Positions 11,885-22,808 of a stretch of 64,000 nucleotides of DNA are shown here, one piece after another. How positions within the stretch are numbered: the stretch's first letter is position 1; every line of letters begins with the position of its first letter. The DNA is from Adiantum capillus-veneris (lineage: Eukaryota > Streptophyta > Polypodiopsida > Polypodiales > Pteridaceae): NCBI GenBank assembly GCA_014529385.2, contig CM043961.1, positions 13,121,978 through 13,185,977 of the forward strand. Direction: 5' to 3'. The position numbers and the translations under genes are program-made. Below the pieces are notes generated by a model that did no database searches, had not been told where the DNA came from, and saw nothing but the letters and a program-made list of their open reading frames with translations.

Positions 11885-13807
11885 GTGTTTGTGGAAGATT
11901 CTGTTCAGCCCTTGCTCTCATGTACTAGAGACAGTAATCTAAGCTCACATGACATTTATGACACTTTGTTGCCTCTTTTTGGTGGTGGAAATATGAATGT
12001 AAGTTCCAATGAGGCAAATGTATAGCCTATGGGGGTTTCTGAAAATGTTACAGATCAGCTTATTACTGATGCAGATGTACATGATGTACTTGATGAGGAA
12101 AAGGCTGAAAATGAGCAGGCTAGAGGTATGCCAAAATGGCTGGTGCACACTTTGCGTGACAGTAAATTGGATGCACCTTTGTCTAGTCGTACTCGTTCAG
12201 GCTCTTGCCATGCATCTTATGCATCAGATTGTTACGCTTTGGCTGTGTCTAGCTTACATGATGTTGAGGAGCCTCTCTCTTTTAATGAAGCACAGAATTC
12301 AGAAAATTGGATGGCTGCCATGCAATCAGAATATGATGCACTTATAGAAAATGACACATGGACTTTATGTGATTTTCCTCCTGGCAAAAAGGCCATTGGT
12401 ACGAAGTGGGTTTACAAGTTAAAACGCAAGCCGGATGGTGAGATCGATCGCCATAAGGCTCGACTTGTTGCAAAGGGATTTGCACAACAAAAAGGCATTG
12501 ATTATGAAGAGACTTTTGCTCCCACTTGTCGTATGACTACTGTGCGTTTTCTATGTGCATTGGCAGCTCATTTTGGTTGGGATGTACATCAATTAGATAT
12601 TGTTACTGCTTTACTGAATTGTGACATATTTGAGGAAGTTTATGTAACGCAGCCTCGCGGTTTTGTCATAAAAGGACAAGAGGACAAAGTGTGCAAATGT
12701 AAGAAGGCTTTGTATGGGTTGAAGCAATCTCCTTGTGCTTGGTATGAGAAAGCTGACACTCATTTGGTTAAACGAAGCTTTCGTAACAGTCCAACAGAAA
12801 GCACATTGTATGTAAAGCATGAGGGTGATGTACTTCTCATTGTGGTTCTTTATGTTGATCATTTGCTGATCATTGGACCAAATGAGATACATATTGCTGA
12901 ATTTAAGGCTGATTTGAATGCTACTTTCAAGATGAAAGATTTGGGGCTGTTGCATCATTACTTGGGTATACAGTTTAAGTAGTGTGATGGTGGTATTGCC
13001 TTGTGTCAGAAAAGTTACATAGAGACATTGCTATGTAAGTTTGGCCTTGAGGATTGCAAACCTATTACCACTCCCATGGAAACAGGTTTGAAGTTGAGTC
13101 TACATGATGCTTGCAATCCTGCTGATGTCACTCTTTACCAAAATGCTATTGGCTGCCTCATTTATGTATGCAACACGAGGCCAGATATTCAGTTTGCAGT
13201 CTCGCAGGTCAGCAAATTTATGCATAGCCCAGGGTCTAAGCATTGGCAGGCTGTTAAGAGGATTTTCCGCTACCTTAGTGGCACTTTACATATTGGCTTG
13301 TTTTATCCCAAGGGGGGATCATTGCCGCCAGACTTACATGCTTTTTCGAACTCATATTGGGCTGGTTGTTTTGACACGCGAGTGTCCACAAGTGGTTTTT
13401 GTTTCATGCTTGGCAATTCATGTATATCATGGTTGAGCAAGAAGCAACCTACTGTGGCCACTTCGAGTTGTGAGGCTGAGTACAGGGCAGTCTTCATAGC
13501 TACGGTTGAGTGTGTATGGCTCAGACGCCTTATGGTTGATTTGGGTGTTGGACAGGACACTGTCAACACTATCTACACTGACAGTCAGAGTGCATTGGCA
13601 GTTGCGAGGAACCCAGTTTTTCATGCTTGCACAAAGCACATTGAGGTCCATTACCACTATGTCAGGGAGAGGCTCTCAACAGGAGAGATCAGCTTGGATT
13701 ATGTGCCAACACAAGACAACCTTGCAGATCTTTTCACAAAGGCATTGTCTCGTGAGAAGCTTGAAGCTTTCCGCAAAGCTTTGGGCTTACTCCCCTTTGT
13801 GGACTGA
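11885..13807 (+). pseudogene. Copia pol remnant of element A (RT, RNase H)
   Basis: The frame resumes right of element B with the acidic integrase-RT linker. RT follows from about 12290 (E-N-W-M-A-A-M, W-V-Y-K-L-K-R-K, R-L-V-A-K-G-F-A-Q) and RNase H to 13807 (S-S-C-E-A-E-Y-R-A, Y-T-D-S-Q-S-A-L, D-L-F-T-K-A-L). In-frame TAG stops occur at 12023-12025 and 12980-12982. The catalytic Y-V-D-D reads Y-V-D-H (about 12850), losing the second aspartate, so the enzyme would be dead even without the stops. The homologous N-terminal half of pol is missing. Confidence 0.92.
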
Positions 13808-13881
13808 TCATGTCCTTAGGGCATGGCACTTCCCTTTACTCATGTTCCAGCTCTCATTCACCGCATCACTCCACGGGGATT

Positions 13882-14108
13882 TGTTACCATATACATGTGG
13901 TAGTGATGTGTGTGAACACACTAGGACCGCCGAGGCATTTTTTCCCTCTTTAGGAGGTTTTTTCCCCCGTGCATTGTATATATGCCCATCACTCTAGGGC
14001 TACCTATCTTTACATTGCACACTAAGTTAAACACTCTCTATTGTGTGCCTTGAGCTTCCTTCGTCTTCTCCAAGCTGTGTGTGTTTCTCTGCAACCCTAA
14101 TTCCAACA
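13882..14108 (+). repeat. Element A 3' LTR
   Basis: 227 bp matching 5531-5757, followed by the TAACA duplication. The preceding CACGGGGATT is the likely polypurine tract. Confidence 0.92.
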
Positions 14109-15067
14109 TAACATAATATGTCAATACTCACAAAAGTGACTCGGATGGGACATGGAGACTCTTTGAGGTTGTCAATCCTCAACAAGTGAACCTAACAAAC
14201 AAACCACCACTCAATGATCAGGAAATATGCTTATGTCCTTTCTCACCCCTCTAGGTCATCATGCCATTCCATCGACTAAACGGAACTCGGACTTTCACAA
14301 AACTTTAAGAAAAGCTTCATAGGCCTAAAGGGACACGTCTATAAAGTCTGGTCACATTTTTTCAAGGCACGGATCGCAATCCATCATGACCCAAGTCTAC
14401 AAAGTCTACAAGTCTAAAGGGACAAGTCTACAAAGTCTGGTCACATTTTGACAAGGTACATGGATCGCGACCCATCAAAACCCAAGTCACAAAAACTGCA
14501 ACAGGACAATAAAAAACATCGAGTTAAGCACTCAAATATGAAGACTGCGATCCATCAAAACGTCAAAAACCAGCAATTTAAGCACTCAAATTTGAAGATT
14601 AAGCTCGTAGATGCGTAGTCGCAAACCACTACATAATGTTTACACTTAATTGAAAGAGAAAAGAAAGAGGAACACAATACAAGTTTCAAAATTTAAAATG
14701 GATTATCCATTCATTAGAAAAGTTGATTACAAGTTGTATCTGCTTGGCCGCTTGAGGGTACGTACAACAGAGCTCTTTTCTCTCCAGAAGATAAGCCTCC
14801 CTTTCACATTAAAACTATTGACTTTTATGCATAAGGCTTTCTTTATGGCTAGTGGTTGGCTCACATGGGCCTTTATAGATATCATGACAGAATTACAACT
14901 CAAGGAATTGACCTGCTACTCTGGAATCAAGGTTTACACACACTCTATCTACACTAGCTCAAAAAAATAAAAAAGTACAAAATCATAAAGAATGTGGTGT
15001 CCAGCTAGGTGGGTGCGCATATAGTGAATCCAGCTAACACTCCCTCCTTCCTTTTTCATGTCGTCCC
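14109..15067. other. Intergenic DNA with a two-copy repeat
   Basis: No gene is supported. An imperfect tandem repeat of about 75 bp lies at 14323-14395 and 14411-14486, containing CTAAAGGGACA and AAGTCTGGTCACATTTT. The rest is AT-rich. The 106-codon frame at 14650-14970 shows no domain. Confidence 0.5.
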
Positions 15068-15137
15068 TTGACAGAACCATGTGCAACCCTATTGTTAGGG
15101 TTGTCTTTAGCTTTGTCTTCAAGGCTGGTCTTTAGCT

Positions 15138-15727
15138 TTGAATTATGGGCTTACCGTACTTCGATAAAGGCAGGTGCAGGGTTTACTCCATTTCATTTGG
15201 TATATGGAAAGAAAGAACTATTGCCTGTGGAAGTAGAGTTGCCTATGGTCAAGATGCTAGAGAAGTTGCTTGGGCCACCTAGTGATGCATTCAAAGAGAG
15301 GCTCTTACAGTTACAAGAGGTTCAGCTGGATAGGATGAGTACATTGGAGCATTATGGGCAAATGCAAGATAAGGCTTTAGCAAAGATAAATAAAAAGATC
15401 AAAAGTAAGGGTATCAAGAAACATGGCTTGGTTTTGCGCTACAACAATAAGCTGGACAAGACATTCCAAAAGAAGCTTCAAATTAAGTGGGAAGGCCCTT
15501 TCAAGGTAGTGGAGTGTTTTTCGAACGGTACATATGAGTTGGCTAACCTAGATGGGATTCTACATAACTCAAGGGTAAATGGATTGCGTCTTAAATTGTA
15601 TCATGCTAGATTGATGATGGTGGAGCAAGATGAGTTGTTTGCAGAACAAGTAATATCTATGAGGGATGAGGAGACCTCTGACGCGACGAGTCTCATATCT
15701 CTTTTTGTTGTTGCTGATCATGACTGA
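15138..15727 (+). pseudogene. Gypsy integrase C-terminal fragment
   Basis: An open frame begins mid-domain with A-Y-R-T-S-I-K and F-T-P-F-H-L-V-Y-G-K. It continues through a lysine-rich helix and reaches W-E-G-P-F-K-V-V and a C-terminal R-L-K-L-Y-H. This is the end of the integrase core and the GPF/Y module of non-chromodomain gypsy elements; Tat-like elements have this form, and no chromodomain follows. The catalytic D-D-E part is missing. It ends 263 bp before the 2.1-kb LTR of element C and might be the tail of a preceding related copy sharing that LTR, but this is not shown. Confidence 0.75.
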
Positions 15728-15990
15728 TCTAGCACGCTTGGGGATGGGCAAATTATGTTAGGAGTTTTTTGGAAGAACTGACTATGCATATGTACATACA
15801 CATGCATGGTGCATCAAATAAAGGATTGCCCATTTTCCAAAGCGAGGTGGTTACATGGGGCCCACATGTGTAGATGTAGGACAGTGAGTACATAGTACAT
15901 GGATTTTCATAATCACCAGTACCAGTTTGTTTTTTCTATAATAATGAGGAGGTGGTAGCGCATAAGACTTCTCGAGAAATCTATCCGCAG

Positions 15991-18102
15991 TGTAGTGCAG
16001 CTCCACTCCCATGCTAAGAAATTTCCCCTAGTTGTACATCAAGCTTATTTGAAGTTTACATGATTATTGAGCAATGATCAAGGCTTGTTAACGGGCCAAG
16101 CTTAATGATTCATGTATGCCAGATGCGGCTAAAAGGGCCAATAGATGCCTTCATCATGCTAAAATGGATTATACTTGAAGTGAGCACAAATGAGAGATTA
16201 TGATCTAGAGCTGTACTGCTTGATGTGCTCTATCGGCTTGTCTTTACGGCTCGTCGTTTGGAGCTACGGTGCAAAAGTTATGGCAGTTCAAAGTTTAAGT
16301 CAATTGTAGATCCGTACCGGATTGGGCAACTGCCAACTGAGGGGAAAAAAATGAAGTGAATGCACAGACCTGAAATGCTCACTTTGTGGAGCGCATCGGT
16401 CTTTTTAGATCAGTGATTGGAGTTCCTGTTGCCAAGTTATTGGCCGCTAAAGATTTATCGGGGGCCGGTTCCGTACCAGTCCGATTCCGTACCAGTCCGG
16501 TTTGCTCGATCGGAGTGCCATCTGGGAGTTTTTGGCTCTCAATCGGGTTTTGGAATGCAATGATTACGGATTATGCCAAAAAGGGCTGCAGCTTAGAAGC
16601 CCCTACTGTTTTAACCAAATGTGAGGGAAGGTCTTTCACAGAATTCAATCACTTATACTTGCATCTTGAAGGCTGTGGCGGCATTCAACACACTAGAGTG
16701 GGCAGCAGAATTCACGATGATATTGCTAGTCAGGAGATGTTAAGAGAAAAATTTCGTGTTTCTCGGTGCCTCAGTCGGCATGTATGCTAAATGTGGTGCC
16801 CAACAAGGGCCAAGGGCCGCCCAAGGGACCAAGCTTATGGCCGCCCAAGAGGTAAGTCGACCGCCCGCCCAAGGTGAAGTAAAATGGCCGCCCGAATTTT
16901 TTTAATAAGGGCAAATGTGAACAAAAGAAAGAAAAAGAAGAGAGCCATGGCGTGAGCAGCAAGCGGCGACTCAAGCAGCCAGAGACGAGCTCGTGCAGGG
17001 CTGGGAAGGGGTCAGCTGAGGACGGCCAAGAGACGAATACCACCTAGAAGGCCAGGGCGAAGGTTTCGGGGCAAGTCCCGTCGCGTTTGGCTCAACTGGA
17101 ACTTCAACATTGCCACGTCATTGGCGTCGTTCCCACAACGACCGTCGTTGCATAAATTTAAAGAGGGCTATTGATAGGCTATAGAAAACAAGTTGAAAAC
17201 GGGGAAATAGGGAGGAGAAGCATAATGAAGGAAAGAAGAGGGCTATCAACAAGACGACAGAGGAGCTTGGAGGGGAGGGTGAAGGTGAAGCTCTCTCTCG
17301 TCCACGGCTAGAGAAAGGCGTAAAGGGAGGAGCGAGCAGGCTCCCTCTCTCTCGCTCTCATGCTCGGTAAGGTAAACAAGGCAACGTTTCTCTCTCTCGA
17401 GTTGTCACAAAGGGCAACATTGCTCTCTCTCCCTCGTGCTCAATCGATCAAAGGAGGGCAATAGCTCCAATTTCTTGTGCTCACAAACTTGAACAAGGGC
17501 AAGCCTGGCAAAGGAGAAGAAGAGATTCACCAGACAAGCTTGGTCAAGAAGGGAAGATCGAGGTCGAGGCTTGAGCAAGCCGAAGCAAGAGGACATTCTA
17601 AGCAAGGTCAAGATTAAACAAGCCACCAAAGCAATCAAAGGCGAGAAACTTGAGACGAGGTCAAGGAGGGAAATCTCTCTTTCTCTATCGTCCTCTTTGA
17701 AGAAAGGAAAGATCTCTCGAGCTCAGTAATAGAAAGCAATGCAATATATATAAAGTTCAACCACATCCAAAGCATGGAAATACGACATGGAGGAAAATTT
17801 TGATCATCGACAGCATCATAAACTTAATGAATCCTTTTTGTTAAATCACGGAGCCGTTAACGGCCCGGGTAACTGTAATGGGAGCCTTAACTCCTTGATT
17901 TCAATGAACCTAAGTGTTGGTGCTATTAACAGCCCGACTTGGCTATTGCCTATAGAATGTATTCAGAGCTTAAATTGATTAATTGAAGGTTTCGGTGATT
18001 GACAGAGCCTTTTTCACCTGTTTTTCTTGTTCTCTTGACGCCTCCCACAGCCAGAGGCCCAGTTCCTGCCCGGCTCACGTAGCGAACATGTATCCCCCGA
18101 CA
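15991..18102 (+). repeat. Element C 5' LTR (~2.1 kb)
   Basis: Begins TGTAGTGCAG and ends near CCCCGACA, just before the primer site. It holds two copies of a 17-bp TTCCGTACCAGTCCG-type unit at 16468-16500 and a TATATATAAA box at 17745-17754. Minus-strand frames conserved in both LTRs (for example 17405-17638) are regarded as chance. The exact 3' border is uncertain by about 10 bp. Confidence 0.8.
17745..17754 (+). promoter_or_regulatory. TATA-like box in element C LTR
   Basis: TATATATAAA, conserved at 22435-22444 in the right LTR. It lies about 350 bp before the LTR end, a reasonable place for a retroelement promoter. Confidence 0.5.
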
Positions 18103-18106
18103 TCTT

Positions 18107-18124
18107 TGGTGAACCCGACGTGAA
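18107..18124 (+). other. Element C primer-binding site (tRNA-Trp-like)
   Basis: TGGTGAACCCGACGTGAA lies a few bases after the LTR. From memory of plant tRNA-Trp (...TTCACGTCGGGTTCA plus CCA), it is complementary over all 18 bases to the tRNA 3' end. All other elements here with a visible site use initiator Met. Confidence 0.75.
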
Positions 18125-18141
18125 ACAAGCCAGGGTGGGAG

Positions 18142-18723
18142 ATGCAGATGGAGATTCCAAAGGAGGTAAAGAGATTATTTGAAGAATTCATCACACATGT
18201 TTCTGATGGCAAATTAGGAGTTCCAAATTTTTCCAAGATGATGCAAGTGATGCAAGGATCGCTGCTTTAAGTAGAAGCCATGATGGTGAAGGAGTAGATG
18301 AAAGAAGCTTTGAATGCAGCATTGGATGCAATATACGATGAGAGATCAATCTTTGATGGTGAATATGATCCAAAAGGTTACCTAGAGTGTTACGAGCAGC
18401 AAATGAAGCGTCAAAAAGTGCCAGACGTTCAGATGATTGCAGAATTTGAACAGCTTGTGTGTGATCATATTAAGAATCAAATTCAAGTTCTTGCAAGAAC
18501 TCATGCAGACAATTGGGATGCTTTTGCCCAAGCGATCATAAATGGGTTCTTATTGAGTGAAGACCTAGAGCTTCAGCAGATTGAAAGCACACAAGATGAG
18601 AAACCATCTGTTTTAATGCAAAAAGCATGTCGTGCAGGTGGTCAGAGTTCTATCCGAGCTAAAGCTAGAAGCTGTTATCGATGCATGTCTTTTGGAATAC
18701 AAATCATTGTTGCATGCAGATGA
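18142..18723 (+). pseudogene. Gag-like ORF of element C
   Basis: The frame opens at ATG 18142 (or 18148) about 20 bp after the primer site. In-frame stops at about 18268 and 18295 precede a longer open part. Residues include F-D-G-E-Y-D-P-K-G-Y-L-E-C-Y-E-Q-Q-M-K-R, matching the start of the gypsy capsid retrotransposon_gag domain, followed by a helical segment with D-N-W-D-A-F-A-Q. No CCHC knuckle is seen. Near 18616 the likely continuation shifts to the frame of the next ORF. It would form capsid particles, presumably relying on another element's enzymes. Confidence 0.65.
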
Positions 18724-19786
18724 TGATTTCATAGTGGATACAGCTTATGATCGATTGGGATTGACTTCTTTATTTCAAAGAAAATGTGACTTTGTGGATG
18801 TAGTCGTATCCTCTCAAAGTGACATAAATGAGGAAACGGGTTTCTCAGAGCCAGTGCATGCTATGCATGCAAGCATACCCGCTAACAGTGATCAAGCAAC
18901 ATGTTTGTCAGAGTTAATATGTGATGTAGATGCCCATTTGGAGTGCTCTTTGGGTGTAGACCATGAAGAGAATGCTTATTTAACATTACATGCAAAAGCA
19001 ATTGTTTTGGCTAATGCTATGCAAGAGGGTTTTATGTCTATGGCTACATTTCAGGACACTAGTGATGATGCAGATGTATTTGATGCTCATCCATATATAT
19101 TTGATGTAAACCCATACAAATATTATGATTATGGAGATGCATATTTAGAGGGGGTGCATGATGATGATCAGTCTATGACTGCTACATGTGACAGGGTTTG
19201 CTATGATGATGCTATGGACAAATAAATTGATGCTATCTTTGTAATGCATGCTGAGACTTGTGCTATTGAAGGGTAAAGATATTTGAATGGGAGTGTGAAG
19301 CTGCCAGAACAATGCGTGCCTATGTATGAAACAAGCGATGAGGTTTCCTGTGATAATACTCAGAAACTAGGTGGTTCTTCCAAGGAGGAAGATATGGAGC
19401 TTATGGATCTGCTTGATGATGCGCTAGAGGAATTTCGAGTTCCTTCTGACAAGAGTAGTGAAGAACATCCTGCAACATATGATGAAGAGCTTATGTTTCT
19501 TTTGGATGAGGCTCTAGAGGAGTTTGTGCCCACTAGAGAAGGCAGCCATGCAGCGTTTGTGGTATCAAATGAAGTGATGGCATTCAATGACTCACAAATG
19601 CAGATTGATGTTTTGGAAACCATAGTGATTGAATTCATTTTGCCTTTGGGTTCTGCTATGATGGGAATTTGGGACATTTTGTTGCTATGCTATGAGAAAG
19701 TTTGTGGAGATGCAATATACTTGAAATATGATTTTCTACTACCTTATGACCCAGGAGGCTATCATGCTAGTTATGATTCTTGGTAG
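18632..19786 (+). pseudogene. Acidic ORF of unknown function in element C
   Basis: One frame runs from 18632 to 19786, interrupted only by stops at about 19223 and 19274. The protein is strongly acidic, with E-L-M-D-L-L-D-D-A-L-E-E-F repeated as E-L-M-F-L-L-D-E-A-L-E-E-F about 40 residues later. The C terminus reads Y-D-P-G-G-Y-H-A-S-Y-D. It resembles no Gag, protease, RT, RNase H or integrase known to me. It follows gag after a frame change, so it may be the C-terminal part of a longer Gag or an extra ORF of the lineage. Confidence 0.5.
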
Positions 19787-20060
19787 TTACTATATATGAC
19801 TTATGACCCAGGAGGTTATCATGCTAGCTATGATTGTTGTCAATTACTTTTTATGCCTTTTGATCCTGGAGGATACTGCTATGCAAACATATTTTTGGGT
19901 TTTTGTCAGGTTTTTTGCTATTAGGTTCTGCTATGCAAACATATTTTTGGGTTAAGAAGCACTATTGGCACATGTTGGAGGATGGTGCGCTTTTTTTTTT
20001 TTAAGGAATGATCACAGTGGGGCAAATCATTGGTTTCCCATTTGATCCCGGGGGACTACT
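19738..20060 (+). repeat. Iterated (Y/F)DPGG-coding repeats
   Basis: A unit of about 65 bp containing TATGACCCAGGAGG(C/T)TATCA occurs near 19743 and 19803. Diverged copies (TTTGATCCTGGAGGATA, TTTGATCCCGGGGGACT) lie near 19858 and 20041. A second repeat, TCTGCTATGCAAACATATTT, occurs near 19877 and 19926. The units cross the stop codon at 19784-19786, so they are not purely protein repeats. Confidence 0.65.
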
Positions 20061-20648
20061 AAAGTGCAAAGTTGCTGATTTGAAGAGTACCAGTTATTTG
20101 TTCTAGCAGGTTGCATGGTACAAGATTTTGTTTTCTAGATCTATGCTAAGTTAGAACAGTTTTGGTAATGCGATCGATAAGATTACATGGCTAGCTTCCA
20201 GTTGACTTCTTTGGACAATTGGTGAAGTATCTTCACATCTTTTGAGTTGGTTCTGCTACCAGAACTTGAAGTAAAGGACTTGACGGCCATTCCCTGTGCA
20301 GATAGAGTAGGGCATACTTGAGCTTGACAGGGTTCCCTTAAGAGAGGTTAATGGTCAAGCCGTGTGCATCATTAACTGGAGCACTTGAGTCTGGCGGGGT
20401 TCACTGAATAGGTTATCCATAATTGAATGCTTTGAAGATACAGCAGATACGGTTCAGAGATTTTGATGGACAGCTACCTAAATATCAATTTAAACATTGA
20501 TGATAGGGTGTAAGCCTTAGTTTATTTTTCATATGTTTACTAGTTGCGTGAGTCTGATGATGGCAAAGAGCTACAGGTACTTATAGTAGGTGCAGATTGA
20601 AGTGCAATTGGCACAGACCGGAGGCTGTGCAGGTTCAGAGGGGGTGGA

Positions 20649-22808
20649 TGTCATGCAGCTCTGCCCCCATGCTAAGAAATATACCAAAAAGATCCACATC
20701 AAGCTTATTTGAAGTTTACATGATTATTGAGCAGTGATCAGGGCTTGTTACGGGCCAAGCTTAATGATTCATGTATGCCAGATGCGGCTAAAAGGGCCAA
20801 TAGATGCCTTAATCATGCTAAAATGGAGTATACTTGAAGTGATCATAGATGAGAGATTATGATCTAGAGCTGTAGTGCTTGATATGCTCTATCGGCCTGT
20901 CTTTACGGCTCATCGTGCTCATCGTTTGGAGCTACGGTGCAAAAGTTATGGCAGTTCAAAGTTTAAGTCAATTGTAGATCCGTACCAGATTTGGCAATTG
21001 CCAACTGAGGGGACAAAAATGAAGTGAATGCACGGACCTGAAGTGCTCACTTTGTGGAGCGCATCGGTCTTTTCAGATCAGTGATTGGAGTTCCTGTTGC
21101 CAAGTTATTGGCCGCTAAAAATTTATCGGGGGCCGGTTCCGTACCAGTCCGATTCCGTACCAGTCTGGTTCCGTACCAGTCCGGTTCGCTCGGTCGGAGT
21201 GCCATCTGGGAGTTTTTGGCTCTCAATCGGGTTTTGGAATGCAATGATTACGGATTATGCTAAAAAGGGCTGCGGCTTAGAAGCCCCTACTGTTTTAACC
21301 AAATGTGAGGGAAGGTCTTTCACCAAATGCAATCACTTATACTTGCATCTTGAAGGCTGTGGCGGCATTCAACACACTAGAGTGGGCAGCAGAATTCACG
21401 ATGATATTGCTAGTCAGGGGATGTTAAGAGAAAATTTTCGTGTTTTCCGGTGCCTCGGTCGGCATGTATGCTAAATGTGGTGCCCAACAAGGGCCAAGGG
21501 CCTGCCCAAGGGACCAAGCTTATGGCCGCCCAAGAGGTAAGTCGACCGCCCGCCCAAGGTGAAGTAAAATGGCCGCCCGATTTTCTTTAATAAGGGCAAA
21601 TGTGAACAAAAGAAAGAAAAAGAAGAGAGCCATGGCGTGAGAAGCAAGCGACGACTCAAGCAGCGAGAGACGAGCTCGTGCAGGGCTGGGAAGGGGTCAG
21701 CTAAGGACGGCCAAGAGACGAATACCACCTAGAAGGCCAGGGCGAAGGTTTCGGGGCAAGTCCCGTCGCGTTTGGCTCAACTGGAACTTCAACATTGCCA
21801 CGTCATTTGCATCATTCCCACAACGACGGCGCCGTCGTTGCATAAATTTAAAGAGGGCTATTGATAGGGTATAGAAAACGAGTTGAAGACGGGGAAATAG
21901 GGAGGAGAAGCGTAATGAAGGGAAGAAGAGGGCTATCAACAAGACGACGGAGGAGCTTGGAGGGGAGGGTGAAGGTGAAGCTCTCTCTCATCCACAGCTA
22001 GAGAAAGGCGTGTAGGGAGGAGCGAGCAGGCTCCCTCTCTCTCGCTCTCATGCTCGGTAAGGTAAACAAGGCAAGGTTTCTCTCTCTCGAGTTTTCACAA
22101 AGGGCAACATTGCTCTCTCTCCCTCGTGCTCAATCGATCAAAGGAGGACAATAGCTCCAATTTCTTGTGCTCACAAACTTGAACAAGGGCAAGCCTGGCA
22201 AAGGAGAAGAAGAGATTCACCAGACAAGCTTGGTCAAGAAGGGAAGATCGAGGTCGAGGCTTGAGCAAGCCGAAGCAAGAGGACATTCTAAGCAAGGTCA
22301 AGATTAAACAAGCCACCAAAGCAATCAAAGGCGAGAAACTTGAGACGAGGTCAAGGAGGGAAATCTCTCTTTCTCTATCGTCCTCTTTGAAGAAAGGAAA
22401 GATCTCTCGAGCTCAGTAATAGAAAGCAATGCAATATATATAAAGTTCAACCACATCCAAAGCATGGAAATACGACATGGAGGAAAATTTTGATCAACGA
22501 CAGCATCGTAAACTTAATGAATCCTTTTTGTTAAATCACGGAGCCGTTAACGGCGTGGGTAACTGTAATGGGAGCCTAAACTCCTTGATTTCAATGAACC
22601 TAAGTGTTGGTGCTGTTAACAGCCCGTGACTTGGCTATTGCCAATAGAATGTATTCAGAGCTTAAATTGATTAATTGAAGGTTTCGGTGATTGACAGAGC
22701 CTTTTTCACCTGTTGTTCTTGTTCTCTTGACGCCTCCCATAGCCAGAGCCCCAGCGCCTGCTCGGCTCACGTAGCGAACATGTATCCCGTGATAGCGGGC
22801 CGACGACA
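20649..22808 (+). repeat. Element C 3' LTR (~2.16 kb)
   Basis: Begins TGTCATGCAG, colinear with 15991-18102. It has three rather than two copies of the 17-bp TTCCGTACCAG unit (21136-21184), an inserted GCGCCGT near 21829, and about 20 bp extra close to its end. Confidence 0.8.

Larger units (their letters stand above)
5531..14108 (+). mobile_element. Copia element A with nested and deleted interior
   Basis: Both ends are defined: matching 227-bp LTRs (5531-5757 and 13882-14108) beginning TGTTACC and ending CCAACA. They are flanked by an identical 5-bp target duplication TAACA at 5526-5530 and 14109-14113. A primer-binding site follows the left LTR. The native coding part left is the RT-RNase H half of pol at 11885-13807. 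Gag, protease and integrase are gone, replaced by a minus-strand chromovirus fragment (5776-8192) and a truncated copia element B (8193-11884). About nine substitutions separate the LTRs by eye. Confidence 0.92.
15991..22808 (+). mobile_element. Element C: large-LTR, gag-only retroelement
   Basis: Two long direct repeats of about 2.1 kb (15991-18102 and 20649-22808) bracket a 2.5-kb interior. The interior starts with a primer site matching tRNA-Trp and carries a gag-like ORF and an acidic ORF, with no protease, RT or integrase. A polypurine tract GAGGGGGTGGA precedes the right repeat. No target duplication was found (CGCAG on the left, TGAGG on the right), so the ends may be recombinant. It resembles non-autonomous classes known as LARD or TR-GAG. 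Confidence 0.78.

Noticed and set aside
17405-22328. Minus-strand 77-codon frame present in both C LTRs (17405-17638, 22095-22328)
   Set aside because: Conservation is explained by the LTR duplication. The frame is leucine/serine-rich without a domain and lies opposite purine-rich DNA.
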